Assembly (NCBI GenBank): GCA_021162805.1
Contig: JAGGXZ010000181.1
Location: 1-32,698, forward strand
Direction of reading: 5' to 3'
DNA: 32,698 nucleotides
Source: Candidatus Poribacteria bacterium
GTDB lineage: Bacteria; Poribacteria; WGA-4E; B28-G17
Shown here: positions 25,060-32,698 of the stretch, piece by piece
How the letters are laid out: every line of letters begins with the position of its first letter
How positions within the stretch are numbered: position 1 is the stretch's first letter
Position numbers and translations under genes: made by a program
The notes under the pieces: model-generated
What the model was told of the DNA's origin: nothing
The model's input: only the letters and a program-made list of their open reading frames with translations
Databases searched by the model: none

Positions 25060-25902
25060 CTATCTCCCGCCACCTCTGAAACCGCCGCCGAAACTTCGGA
25101 ATCCACCGCCAAAGCCCCTAAAACCTCCGAATCTTCTGGGCCTAAAGCTGGATCGGAAACTACCCCACCTCGATCTTGTGGTGGTTCTCGGACGGGTGAC
25201 TCTCCTCATGGTTGTCCCCGGCCGGGTCGCAAATCTTGATCTGCTGGCCGTGGAGCTCGCCCTTCGCGTGGCTGTGCCGGTTCTGGTCGTCACACGTCTT
25301 CGATACTGAGGGGAACGTCGAAACCGTTCGCGCTCCTGTTTTATGATCACCACTCGATCGCGCGGGGTGTGATAGTAGGGGATGGTGGTATATCTTGGCG
25401 TGTCGAGTATCCTCAGCAAGAGCCAGGTGTTGAGCAGGGTCTCGGTGAGATGACCTGTGTGATAATATCCGTAGTTCGGCCCATAACCGATCATCGTGTA
25501 ATCGGCCCCGCCATCAGGTGTGTTCCTTCGCCTGAAGGTGAAGAGTTTCTCATCCTGATCGTCTATCTGTCCGTTATCGTTCACATCGGCGTATCCGGAA
25601 ACCTCTTGAAGATCGCGGCTTATGTTTTTGACCTCTATAAGCACCAGCTCGTCGCCCTGATAGATCTCGTTGACCTTTCGTTCGAACTCCGTGACGTCCT
25701 TGCTTTCGCGCATAGCCCTTTCGACAGCCTCAAGGTCTATACGACTTGCCTTTCCCTTGGTCTCTGCCCATTGATAGGTGGTGGATCTTCTGCCCGTGCA
25801 CCCTTCACATCCGCCGAAGGTGATAACCGAGCCGCCGACGATTACCCCGGCAGCCGCTATACCGCCATATTTGAGGATTAACCTCCTGTTGATCTGAGAC
25901 AT
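25060..25902 (-). CDS. Probable lipoprotein with an EF-hand-like loop and an Arg/Gly/Phe-rich tail
   Basis: A 280-residue protein. The N-terminus has a basic n-region (NRRLILKYGG), a hydrophobic core and TFGGC, giving a likely lipidated Cys32. DVNDNGQIDDQDE (106-118) fits a calcium-binding EF/dockerin-type loop. Residues 195-250 are rich in Arg, Thr and Ser, and 250-280 consist of repeated FGG/FRG units (RRFGGFRGFGGG, FRSFGGGFRGGGR). Such low-complexity tails are seen in envelope and aggregating proteins. Function unknown. The consensus promoter at 25942-25970 puts transcription start near 25935, so an in-frame ATG at 25950 is excluded and 25902 is used. First gene of the operon ending in pbpC. 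Confidence 0.65.
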   Translation of the reverse strand: MSQINRRLILKYGGIAAAGVIVGGSVITFGGCEGCTGRRSTTYQWAETKGKASRIDLEAVERAMRESKDVTEFERKVNEIYQGDELVLIEVKNISRDLQEVSGYADVNDNGQIDDQDEKLFTFRRRNTPDGGADYTMIGYGPNYGYYHTGHLTETLLNTWLLLRILDTPRYTTIPYYHTPRDRVVIIKQERERFRRSPQYRRRVTTRTGTATRRASSTASRSRFATRPGTTMRRVTRPRTTTRSRWGSFRSSFRPRRFGGFRGFGGGFRSFGGGFRGGGR

Positions 25903-25941
25903 TAGGATACCTCGACTAGGTGAAATCGTCCTACACGGGTG

Positions 25942-25970
25942 ATTATACAACGATCCAGCGGCGGATTCAA
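25942..25970 (-). promoter_or_regulatory. Strong promoter of the lipoprotein-unknown-pbpC operon
   Basis: Minus strand TTGAAT (25970-25965), 17-bp spacer, perfect TATAAT (25947-25942). It is divergent from the SPW gene promoter about 100 bp away. Confidence 0.7.
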
Positions 25971-26046
25971 GAGACGTATATTTACCCCCTTCCGGTGAGA
26001 TGACATTGGCCGCTTGAGCCTCCGATAGATTTCTTATACACCCTCT

Positions 26047-26095
26047 TTCTGAATCTAAAATACTTATTGATTCTGAATCAGAATCGAATTATAAT
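26047..26095 (+). promoter_or_regulatory. Promoter with overlapping palindromic operator for the SPW-repeat gene
   Basis: TTGATT (26067-26072), 17-bp spacer and perfect TATAAT (26090-26095). GATTCTGA (26069-26076) and TCAGAATC (26078-26085) form a perfect 8-bp inverted repeat about one base, overlapping the -35 and spacer. A further TTCTGAATC at 26047-26055 repeats 26071-26079 exactly 24 bp away. This layout is typical of a repressor site. Confidence 0.65.
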
Positions 26096-26171
26096 ATTCT
26101 ACGCAGGGATGGGGGATGAGGAGGTAATGCCCCTTTCCCTCCACGATGAAAAATAAAGGAGGTTCAAAGTC

Positions 26172-26594
26172 ATGTGGCAGGGATGGGTTAACCTCGTACT
26201 TGGTATCTGGATGATCGTGGCGGGCTTCGTCCTGCCGGTCACCAGAACCGCCGTGGGAATCAACTTCACGATAGTTGGTGTCATTATCCTGGGCTTTGCC
26301 CTGTGGACAGCTCTGAGGAGGGATTACCTGAGCTGGGTGAACGTGGTCATGGGCATCTGGGCCATCGTCGCCAGTTGGGTGCTCCCGATCGAGAAAGCAG
26401 CGGAGGGGGCTGAAGCTGCTCGTCATCCGGCGCTTTGGATCAACTACCTGGTCGTGGGCGTCATCGTGATCGTCTTCGCTCTACTGTGTGCCCTCAGGAA
26501 ACCCAAGACGGTAGGGGAGACGGTTGCCCCTGAAACACCGGTATCCGAGGCAGGGGAAGAGGAAACGACCCCCACCGAGGGCAGTGAGTCCTAA
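26172..26594 (+). CDS. SPW-repeat integral membrane protein
   Basis: A 140-residue inner-membrane protein of two tandem SPW-type units. Each begins with W-x-N-x-V-x-G-I-W: WVNLVLGIWMIVAG (5-18) and WVNVVMGIWAIVAS (about 55-68). Each unit gives two membrane helices, four in all, ending near residue 108. The tail (112-140) is acidic and rich in Glu, Pro and Thr. SPW-repeat proteins are widespread and without a known function. The ATG follows AAAGGAGG by 9 bases. Monocistronic, with its own promoter and operator-like palindrome and a hairpin after the stop, so it appears individually regulated, perhaps by stress. Confidence 0.85.
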   Translation: MWQGWVNLVLGIWMIVAGFVLPVTRTAVGINFTIVGVIILGFALWTALRRDYLSWVNVVMGIWAIVASWVLPIEKAAEGAEAARHPALWINYLVVGVIVIVFALLCALRKPKTVGETVAPETPVSEAGEEETTPTEGSES

Positions 26595-26607
26595 ACTGAA
26601 GGATGAA

Positions 26608-26637
26608 GCGGGGACGGGAGAACTTTTCCGTCCCCGC
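26608..26637. terminator. Hairpin between convergent genes
   Basis: GCGGGGACGG (26608-26617) and CCGTCCCCGC (26628-26637) form a perfect 10-bp stem with a 10-base loop containing TTTT. It lies between two convergent stops, but no T-run follows on either strand, so termination strength is uncertain. Confidence 0.5.
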
Positions 26638-26660
26638 CTCCCGCGGGCCTGTAACCTCCA

Positions 26661-29582
26661 TCACTTCAGGATGAGCATTCTGCGCGTGGCTGTGAAATCC
26701 CCGGCCTGAATCTGGTAGAAGTAAATGCCGCTCGAAACCCTCTCACCGAGATCGTTCCTTCCATCCCAATATGCCGCTTTGCCTCTATCCATGTAGAATC
26801 CCGCCTCTTTCATCCCAAGATCGATCGTGCGGATGATCCTGCCCGCTGAGTCGAAGATCCGTATCACGACGTCCGATGGGTTGGAGAGGGCAAACGGGAT
26901 CCAGGTCTCGGGGTTGAATGGATTGGGATAGTTCTGGCCGAGGATCATCCTTTCGGGTATGGCGTTGAGCGCTATGGATTGGGAGGGGAGCCTCACCATG
27001 GCTCCATCGTTCAGGCCCACGACCGTTATCACAGCCGGATCGTTCAATCTGATCTCGCTGGAGCCTGAAAGCAGCCTGAAGTTCAGCTTCGCTATCTCCC
27101 CATCTCCATCGATTCCCTTGCTCTCACCGATTAAGCTGCCTAGTATCGTAACGAGGCCGGGTTTTTCAATCCTGACGTGAAGAACGGCGAGACCGGCCTT
27201 CTTGAGGATCTCACCTTCATCGGCACCGAGGAACTGAAGCTTAGTGGGATCGTAAGCGATCTGGAAGGCACACGCGTAGAGCGATTGCGCGCTAACCATT
27301 TTTAGTGAGATCACCACCGGGTCACCGACCTTCGGCTTTTCGGTTATCATCGGTTCAAGCTCCAGCCTGATGTCGGGGTTCATCAACATCGGAGAATTAG
27401 CTCCGGTGGCACCGAAGTTAGAGGCCAACACGGCGAAGTCGGGCAGATCAACAACCCCGTTCCCATTCAGGTCGCATATATCTATATATCCTGGATCGTC
27501 CATCCCTTTGCCGAAGGCCCTTGCGAACTTGCTGAAATCCTTGAGATCGACGTCGTTATCCCCGTACTCATCCCTACCGCCCTGTACGTCCCCGCCGCAC
27601 AGGAAGAAATCGACGTTGATCGCCGGAATACTTACACACTCGACCTTCCCTTTAAGGAACCCGGGGGCTTTAGCCGTCACGTCATACTCACCTGGAGGTA
27701 TGCACAGGCCGTTGAGATGATAACTTCCATCCTCATCGGTTTGTATCTGATCTTTCCACACCACCGCGCCATCCTTTTTGATCTCGAACCTCACGAAGGC
27801 GGAATGGTTTACTCTGGATTGGAGACGAACTTTCCCGGAGATGAACATCTCAGCCGGCGGTATGATATGTATCCTAAGCCCTCCGGTCAAGGGCACGAGG
27901 GTTTCGTCTTTACCGCATGCCGTTCCGTCATCATTGCAATCCCCGCTGTGGAGGGAGAGCTCCGTCATCCTGTGGTTCTCCCTATCGAGATCGAAGTCGA
28001 TCACAGTCACCTTATCGTCGGGGGCGTGCACTACTTTAACCCTGAAGTAGGCCACGAATCCCTCGGGGTCCTTTCCCATCCCAGGTGCGCCCTCAGCATA
28101 GTTAAGCTGACCGTCGCACGGCGATCTGTTTTCCATCACCTTCGAGCCATCGCCGAAGAATCCCGCCGGATCGAATGGGGGATCATGTCTGCCGTCATAT
28201 GGGATTACCGTCAATACCTCCGGATCGTAATGGAGATAGGCCGCTATGCCGTTGACACACTCCTCCGTTCTCAGGTATATCCCCAACGTCAGCACGTCGC
28301 CCTCACAGGCGCTTATATCCAGGTATCCATCACGATCAGCCTCATCATCGGTAGGTAGGATGGAGAGAACGGTTGGGCTTGAAACCCTGAAGCCGCCTTC
28401 AAGCGTGGTCGGATCACAATCGGGATTTTCCACACAGACATCCCTGGGTCCGGGAGAGGCATCGGAAGGTATCGTTATATTAGCTTTAATCTGTCCCTCG
28501 GAGATGAGGCAAACATCGTTGACGGTTATGTCATCTCCGATGGTGACCACAGAGTCGTCCTCGAACCCGGCGCCCACGATGATAACATCCACAGTCGTTC
28601 CGGGTGCCCCGACAGAGGGTATGACTCTGTCCACTCTGAGGCCCTCGACTTCAAATGCGCCTTCCGCCGTGTAATAACAATCATCGCTTTTCGCCAGGGT
28701 GACATCGCGGGGTCCCACTTCGGTATCAGGTGATATCTCTATGTTGACGAAAATCGTGCATGGATCGACGAACGTCACGCTGCAGACTTCGATCCCATCT
28801 CCGAAGGAAACCTGGCTTGGATCGCTGATGCCGAGGAAATTGGCCCCCGTGATCTTAACATCCACTACCTGCCCCTTTACCCCGCTATCAGGTTCGATCT
28901 CGTAGATGATCGGACGGTGATCCGAGACAGGGCCGGGCGATCCGCACCCCTCCTCACCTTCGATATTCGTCATTTTGTCGATCTGCCCTTCAAACTCGAC
29001 ATTGATATCGTTTTGACTCCAATCGATCTCGATGTCCACGCTTCCTCCATCAAGCAGGTGACTAAGTGTGACAGGGGATGGGTTCGTCGATATGAAACCC
29101 GTTATCTCGACGGATGAATCTGGATTCCATGTGGCGTCTAAGCTTAAAGTGTAATTGCCCTCACAAGGTACCTCGGCGTCCCATTCGAAGATCGGATCTG
29201 CCCTGAAGATGACGAAGGTAGGGAAAGGCAGCGGCAGATCTGGCATCGCCTCAATGAAATAATGCTCTTCGACGTGATACGTTCCGCCATCCGGGAAGTA
29301 GACGATATGAGAGGTTGATAGCTGATTTCCAGGCTGTTTGAACTCCTTGTGGAAGATCGCGGTGCCGTCATCAGGGTTTGTTATCTTTATCTCGGCCCTG
29401 GTTTGTACCTTGAGCCTAAGGGAACTGAGGAGATGAGGGATGGAGATATCCGATATGGTAAGGCTTTTGGTCACCTCCTGACTTCCCTCATCTTGAGCAA
29501 CTGGCTCCGCCCTCAAATTGGCGGAGAAAGCGAAGATCATCATGAGACAGAGGATCCCCGCGAGAACGTATATACCCTTCAT
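26661..29582 (-). CDS. Secreted multidomain cohesin/dockerin protein with FlgD/T9SS-like C-terminus
   Basis: A 973-residue extracellular protein. Order: signal peptide (1-25); beta-rich N-domain (30-210); two IPT/TIG-like Ig domains (about 222-312 and 315-400); cohesin-like domain (404-572) with an EACxxGD-type start and AAYLHYDPEVLTV; carboxypeptidase-regulatory-like domain (580-660); dockerin type I pair (663-725) with the calcium loops DEYGDNDVDLKDF and DLNGNGVVDLPDF; second cohesin-like domain (738-875) with FQIAYDPTKLQFLGA; and a C-terminal FlgD-Ig/T9SS-like domain (885-973) with NYPNPFNPETWIPF, WDGRNDLGERVSSGIY and a basic end. Carrying both cohesin and dockerin types could allow self-assembly. 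ATG 29582 follows AGGAGGG. Surface attachment through the last domain is inference. Confidence 0.85.
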   Translation of the reverse strand: MKGIYVLAGILCLMMIFAFSANLRAEPVAQDEGSQEVTKSLTISDISIPHLLSSLRLKVQTRAEIKITNPDDGTAIFHKEFKQPGNQLSTSHIVYFPDGGTYHVEEHYFIEAMPDLPLPFPTFVIFRADPIFEWDAEVPCEGNYTLSLDATWNPDSSVEITGFISTNPSPVTLSHLLDGGSVDIEIDWSQNDINVEFEGQIDKMTNIEGEEGCGSPGPVSDHRPIIYEIEPDSGVKGQVVDVKITGANFLGISDPSQVSFGDGIEVCSVTFVDPCTIFVNIEISPDTEVGPRDVTLAKSDDCYYTAEGAFEVEGLRVDRVIPSVGAPGTTVDVIIVGAGFEDDSVVTIGDDITVNDVCLISEGQIKANITIPSDASPGPRDVCVENPDCDPTTLEGGFRVSSPTVLSILPTDDEADRDGYLDISACEGDVLTLGIYLRTEECVNGIAAYLHYDPEVLTVIPYDGRHDPPFDPAGFFGDGSKVMENRSPCDGQLNYAEGAPGMGKDPEGFVAYFRVKVVHAPDDKVTVIDFDLDRENHRMTELSLHSGDCNDDGTACGKDETLVPLTGGLRIHIIPPAEMFISGKVRLQSRVNHSAFVRFEIKKDGAVVWKDQIQTDEDGSYHLNGLCIPPGEYDVTAKAPGFLKGKVECVSIPAINVDFFLCGGDVQGGRDEYGDNDVDLKDFSKFARAFGKGMDDPGYIDICDLNGNGVVDLPDFAVLASNFGATGANSPMLMNPDIRLELEPMITEKPKVGDPVVISLKMVSAQSLYACAFQIAYDPTKLQFLGADEGEILKKAGLAVLHVRIEKPGLVTILGSLIGESKGIDGDGEIAKLNFRLLSGSSEIRLNDPAVITVVGLNDGAMVRLPSQSIALNAIPERMILGQNYPNPFNPETWIPFALSNPSDVVIRIFDSAGRIIRTIDLGMKEAGFYMDRGKAAYWDGRNDLGERVSSGIYFYQIQAGDFTATRRMLILK

Positions 29583-29760
29583 CCTTCGACCCTCCTATTC
29601 ACGATCAATTTAAAGGAGATCTTTACAGCCTTCAGCTCAGCAATATGTATGCCAAGGCGCTGACACCAGATAATAACTGAATTTTCAATGGATCAGGGGC
29701 TATATAGGGTTGAACTGCCATTCACTTTTTATGAATTCGCTTGCAGCGGATATGAAGTTC

Positions 29761-31731
29761 TCAAGGGAAGAGCAGATATCCAGGTTGATCCGAAGAGAGA
29801 CCTATTATCCCCCAGAATCCGCCCATGAAGAAATCGCCTAGTATCAGTCCCAGGAAGAATGGGAGAAATCTCCTGTAGGTTTTAGCGCCGCCGTGTTTGA
29901 GGGCGGCGTATTTCAAAATACATCCCAATAGGGTCGGGAACCAGACCCAGTGGATGGTTCTGCCGGTATAGGCGGCGGCATATCCCACGGGGTGGAAGAT
30001 CCACCATAGGAACCTCAGACGCATGAAGGTCAAAAAGAGCGTAAAACCCGCTCCCAGCGCCACGAACTGTAGTCCTACCCAATCCACGTCGCGGGGATTT
30101 ACGAGGATGGATCTGAGCTGAATGAATGGGATATGCGGCATCGATCTGACACGCCAATGGTTGAGTATGTTCCCGCCGAACCTGTATATGGTTCTGAGGG
30201 CGGCGAAATACGCCAGGGCTAACCCTATGACCGATCCCAGCATCACGCCCAGGAGCAACCTGCGGGGGTTTATCCCCGCATACTGTGCCAATCTGAACCC
30301 CTCAAGCTGGCTCGGCATGACGGACATCACACCCCTCATCTCGCCCGTCATGAAGAAATAGTGGGAGAGCACGGTCAGGTTTTTGACCCCCAATCCCCTC
30401 GTCCCCCGGACTGCAAGCATCAGATCCTGCACGGTCATCGGTCCGTGGACGCATCCAAGTCCGGCCTGAACCCTCATCCTTGTCAGGGATAGGGCAAAGA
30501 GGGAGAAGAGGAGGAAAAAAACGGCTGCCGTGCCGAACGACATCCCCGCCGCCATGCTCCATCCCACAAGGAAGAGGAAACTCCCTAGATATCCCAAAAC
30601 TGCCCATCTATAGGGCAACGGTTCATCCGAGTCATCTACCCGCTTGTCCCCCAGGAAAGCCCGCCTCAAAACCGAAATTATGTGTCTCCAGGCGACGACC
30701 AGGCTTATAAGGGCTATGGCCAGAAAAGCTCCTCCTCCCTGTTGCTCGACAAACGGAAACTGTGCCAGGGAGGAACTGCTCTTGCCGGTCCATCCGATAG
30801 CCGATCCGAATATCATCTGCGCCTTGGAAAAAAGATAAAAAAAGGCGACACTGAAGGAAAGATCGACCGTCAGGATATACGAAAACCCGATGACGCAGGG
30901 ATAAAACGACAGCTCGGTCCTTCCCATAGCGCTCCACGGCTTTTCGGTGAAATACCGGTTGATGTTGATATGTTTATAGTGTATCCAAGGGAAAGAGGGT
31001 ATGTAGTTGTGTGTGCCGTTTATGCCGTGGAGGATAACGGGGATCAGAAAGCCAATCCACATCAGACCGTTCCTGAAAAACGGGTTGAATATCCTTGTCG
31101 GCCCGGGATTGCGGGTCATCTCAAACGGAAGTTGCACGAGCGGGAACGTGAGTTTTTCCTTTTCGACCCACTGTCTGCGTATGATGACGCTTAGACAGAT
31201 AAAGATGAAGTAGACGGCAAGCAGAAAAAGGCTCCAGAGCATAAGCGGTTTGATCCACGCTCCCCATGGCACCTTACCTCCCCAGCTTCCCTCATAAAAC
31301 TCCCTGATCACCTCAGGATCCTTCGGGCCGAACCAGGAGGGGATGTATTCGTGAAAGAGCTCCGCATACTCGTTTTCAGGTGTGGCGTAATAGTAGGGGG
31401 CGATCAGGGTGGGCAGTAGAAAATGAACTCCGCCGATTGAAACTATAGGTCCTACGACGATCATTATCGAGTAGATCACCAGCATCTCCCTCTGATCCAG
31501 AGCCCATTCCCGCCGGATTATCCTCAGGATGGGGTTTAGAAACAGCGAGATACATATGACGGCGAAGAACCCGGCGATGGAGGGATGAATGCTGTTAAAA
31601 CTGGGGCTATCTATAACGAGCTCGCTATGCTGCGTCCAGAAGGCGATGATCACGGAAGCGATCATCGACAATATGAACGCCTTGACCGTAAGCCCCCTTT
31701 TAACCTCGCCCTCAAGCTCCCTCTTCTTCAT
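29761..31731 (-). CDS. DUF6785-type polytopic membrane protein (paralogue 2)
   Basis: A 656-residue protein with roughly 14 hydrophobic segments, paralogous to 11150-13096. Shared marks include ATPENEYAELFHEYIPSW from residue 116, KLTFPLVQLPFEM, YFTEKPWSAMG, RVDDSDEPLPYR and MPSQLEGFRLAQYAGI. A loop near 430 (RMRVQAGLGCVHGPM) aligns with RMRAELGPPTHEL of the paralogue and may mark a functional site. The family's role is not known; transport is a guess from topology. ATG 31731 lies 18 bases after the hepT relic stop with only a weak ribosome site, so it may be transcribed from the mntA promoter. The 178 bases between it and the cohesin gene show no gene or clear promoter. Confidence 0.8.
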   Translation of the reverse strand: MKKRELEGEVKRGLTVKAFILSMIASVIIAFWTQHSELVIDSPSFNSIHPSIAGFFAVICISLFLNPILRIIRREWALDQREMLVIYSIMIVVGPIVSIGGVHFLLPTLIAPYYYATPENEYAELFHEYIPSWFGPKDPEVIREFYEGSWGGKVPWGAWIKPLMLWSLFLLAVYFIFICLSVIIRRQWVEKEKLTFPLVQLPFEMTRNPGPTRIFNPFFRNGLMWIGFLIPVILHGINGTHNYIPSFPWIHYKHININRYFTEKPWSAMGRTELSFYPCVIGFSYILTVDLSFSVAFFYLFSKAQMIFGSAIGWTGKSSSSLAQFPFVEQQGGGAFLAIALISLVVAWRHIISVLRRAFLGDKRVDDSDEPLPYRWAVLGYLGSFLFLVGWSMAAGMSFGTAAVFFLLFSLFALSLTRMRVQAGLGCVHGPMTVQDLMLAVRGTRGLGVKNLTVLSHYFFMTGEMRGVMSVMPSQLEGFRLAQYAGINPRRLLLGVMLGSVIGLALAYFAALRTIYRFGGNILNHWRVRSMPHIPFIQLRSILVNPRDVDWVGLQFVALGAGFTLFLTFMRLRFLWWIFHPVGYAAAYTGRTIHWVWFPTLLGCILKYAALKHGGAKTYRRFLPFFLGLILGDFFMGGFWGIIGLSSDQPGYLLFP

Positions 31732-31749
31732 GTCGTTCCAAAAATCCTG

Positions 31750-32110
31750 CTATCTTTCCCCCAGCTCCTCCAGAACGATCGGGCTTTCCCGCAAATGCCT
31801 ATAAACCTCCCTGTGTTCTATAAGCCTATATTCATGCACCAAAATATTTCTCAATCCCACCAGCTCGTGCATTTTATCCCTCAGATTCGGATCGATTATC
31901 CCGTATTGAGATAAGATATCGAAGATATCATGATAGCTCTCCGCCTTTCTAAAGGACATCCTCGATATTATCCTGGCGCCGATATCGATGCAGGCTTGAA
32001 TCGTTCATATATTCCTCAAGGGAGGTCCTCTGCTTCCCCTTCAAAAGCATCAGCTCCGTTTCCACTATTCCCATCAATCTCTTAATGATATGGTTCTGCA
32101 AATCTCCCAT
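31750..32110 (-). pseudogene. hepT: HepT-like (DUF86/HEPN) toxin, broken by a frameshifting deletion
   Basis: HepT RNases pair with MntA antitoxins. The N-terminal part starts at ATG 32110 and reads IIKRLMGIVETELMLLKG and RTSLEEYMND before running into a TAG at 31949. The C-terminal part is in another frame (open 32004-31750): IQACIDIGARIIS, SYHDIFDILSQYGII and GLRNILVHEY, the last containing the RX4HXY active-site motif. The segment normally between EEY and IQAC (about 15-17 residues, with AVERxLQ) is missing and a TGA stands at the join (32007-32005). The toxin therefore cannot be made intact, though an ATG at 31959 could start a 69-residue fragment with the motif. It overlaps mntA by 29 bases. 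Confidence 0.8.
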
Positions 32111-32522
32111 CCCTTATCCTCTCTCTCATATCTTGCCAGAACATCTCCATTATACGGGAGAAATCGAAATATTCCAGCATCGTCTTGACCTCAAAGTCCA
32201 CCCGCCGTTCCTCGTCCTTCTCATAAACCAGCATACCCTCTTTTATCACGGCATATCTTAGGAGTGGCGGAGCGTTGTTCAGGATAACCACATTTATATC
32301 TTCCCTCTCCAGGAAGGCTCTAAGTTTTAGATAGATTTTATTTCGAATTTTCAGGGTTCCCTCCCTTAAGGCATCCTCCTCGATCAGAAGCCCGATATCG
32401 AGGTCGCCTTTAAACCTATATGGTTTCAGGGTGGAACCGAAGAGATATCCCACCACTACGATATCCCCGCCGACCCTTCCTATCGCCGAGGATACTTTTT
32501 TCAGCAACTCTCCCCGGATCAT
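32082..32522 (-). CDS. mntA: MntA-like minimal nucleotidyltransferase antitoxin
   Basis: A 146-residue nucleotidyltransferase of the antitoxin type that AMPylates HepT. The catalytic pattern is GS (29-30) then DLD (40-42), with nine residues between instead of the usual ten. It is followed by DINVVILNNAPPLLRYAVIKEG, the typical third-strand region. The C-terminal helices (about 108-140) include MLEYFDFSRIMEMFWQDMRERI. ATG 32522 is preceded by GGTGG. The partner HepT gene downstream is frameshifted, so the antitoxin appears to be an orphan. The MntA name rests on its pairing with the HepT relic; an unrelated minimal nucleotidyltransferase is the alternative. Confidence 0.85.
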   Translation of the reverse strand: MIRGELLKKVSSAIGRVGGDIVVVGYLFGSTLKPYRFKGDLDIGLLIEEDALREGTLKIRNKIYLKLRAFLEREDINVVILNNAPPLLRYAVIKEGMLVYEKDEERRVDFEVKTMLEYFDFSRIMEMFWQDMRERIRDGRFAEPYH

Positions 32523-32553
32523 AGGTATACCACCGCCTTAATTTTCGAGGTGA

Positions 32554-32582
32554 ATTATCACATATCCGGCGGAGTTTTTCAA
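32554..32582 (-). promoter_or_regulatory. Promoter of the mntA-hepT relic-DUF6785 run
   Basis: Minus strand TTGAAA (32582-32577), 17-bp spacer, GATAAT (32559-32554). It starts just inside the window-end repeat copy B, whose edge is 20 bases upstream. Confidence 0.55.
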
Positions 32583-32601
32583 TGGTGAGGGGGAACCGGC
32601 C

Positions 32602-32674
32602 AGGGCTTTTCAACGCTTTGATAAGGGTAAAATCTCCCCTCCCGGCACCAAAGGCCGAAAAAGAATCAAATCTT
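32602..32674 (-). repeat. Dispersed repeat, copy B, at the right edge
   Basis: A 73-base inverted counterpart of 1-72. It lies upstream of the mntA promoter. An open minus-strand frame crosses it (from 32679), but that frame is not conserved in copy A and is not called as a gene. Confidence 0.7.
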
Positions 32675-32698
32675 TTCATCTTCTCATCCCTATCTTTC

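Noticed and set aside
32416-32679. 87-codon minus-strand frame across the right-end repeat
   Set aside because: It overlaps mntA in another frame, covers the mntA promoter and the repeat, and its frame is not kept in the left copy of the repeat.

Overview
The window looks like chromosomal DNA of an uncultured Gram-negative-type bacterium. Lipobox-bearing lipoproteins, a PBP1C, an O-antigen ligase-like protein and a FlgD/T9SS-like C-terminal domain point to an outer-membrane organism. Two DUF6785-type membrane proteins, a uroporphyrinogen-decarboxylase-like methyltransferase, Gfo/Idh/MocA and TIM-barrel sugar enzymes and a cohesin/dockerin protein are typical of Candidatus Poribacteria and relatives. 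That placement is inference from gene content. Most genes use AGG/AGA for arginine, several start with TTG or GTG, and several promoters fit the sigma-70 consensus with exactly 17-bp spacers.

Layout. 1-4610 (+): discoidin-like lipoprotein, DegT-family aminotransferase, secreted protein, EPSP synthase (aroA). 4611-4861: nested inverted repeats around an AACGTT array. 4862-6819 (+): Gfo/Idh/MocA oxidoreductase coupled to a lipoprotein with a C-terminal anchor. 6800-6999: repeats between convergent genes. 7000-10919 (-): an envelope-sugar operon with its own promoter (TIM-barrel isomerase, 93-aa protein, DegT aminotransferase, O-antigen ligase-like protein). 11006-11081 (+): tRNA-Ala(GGC). 11150-13096 (-): DUF6785 protein. 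13286-14084 (-): cassette of a 38-aa hydrophobic peptide, a DUF6883 and a DUF4926 protein behind one promoter. 14108-20161 (+): class III aminotransferase, nitroreductase, UROD-like protein, cyclase-family hydrolase and pyruvate kinase, with intergenic repeats. 20161-21681 (+): relic of a glycerophosphodiesterase followed by a secernin-like C69 hydrolase with foreign-looking codon use. 21770-25970 (-): operon of an Arg/Gly/Phe-rich lipoprotein, an unknown protein and PBP1C. 26047-26637 (+): SPW-repeat membrane protein behind an operator-like palindrome. 26661-29582 (-): 973-aa secreted cohesin/dockerin protein. 29761-32582 (-): MntA antitoxin, frameshifted HepT toxin relic, second DUF6785 protein.

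The most unusual material is non-coding. It includes an AACGTT-array repeat family with 7/8-bp phasing in three places, a 52-bp sequence present as two identical inverted copies (one supplies a gene's stop codon), palindromic units, and a diverged 72-73 bp repeat lying inverted at the two window ends, which suggests a contig bounded by repeats. The most interesting protein-level candidates are the small-peptide/DUF6883/DUF4926 cassette, the lipoprotein-unknown-PBP1C operon and the transferred block behind pyruvate kinase. All calls come from reading the sequence; no database search was run.
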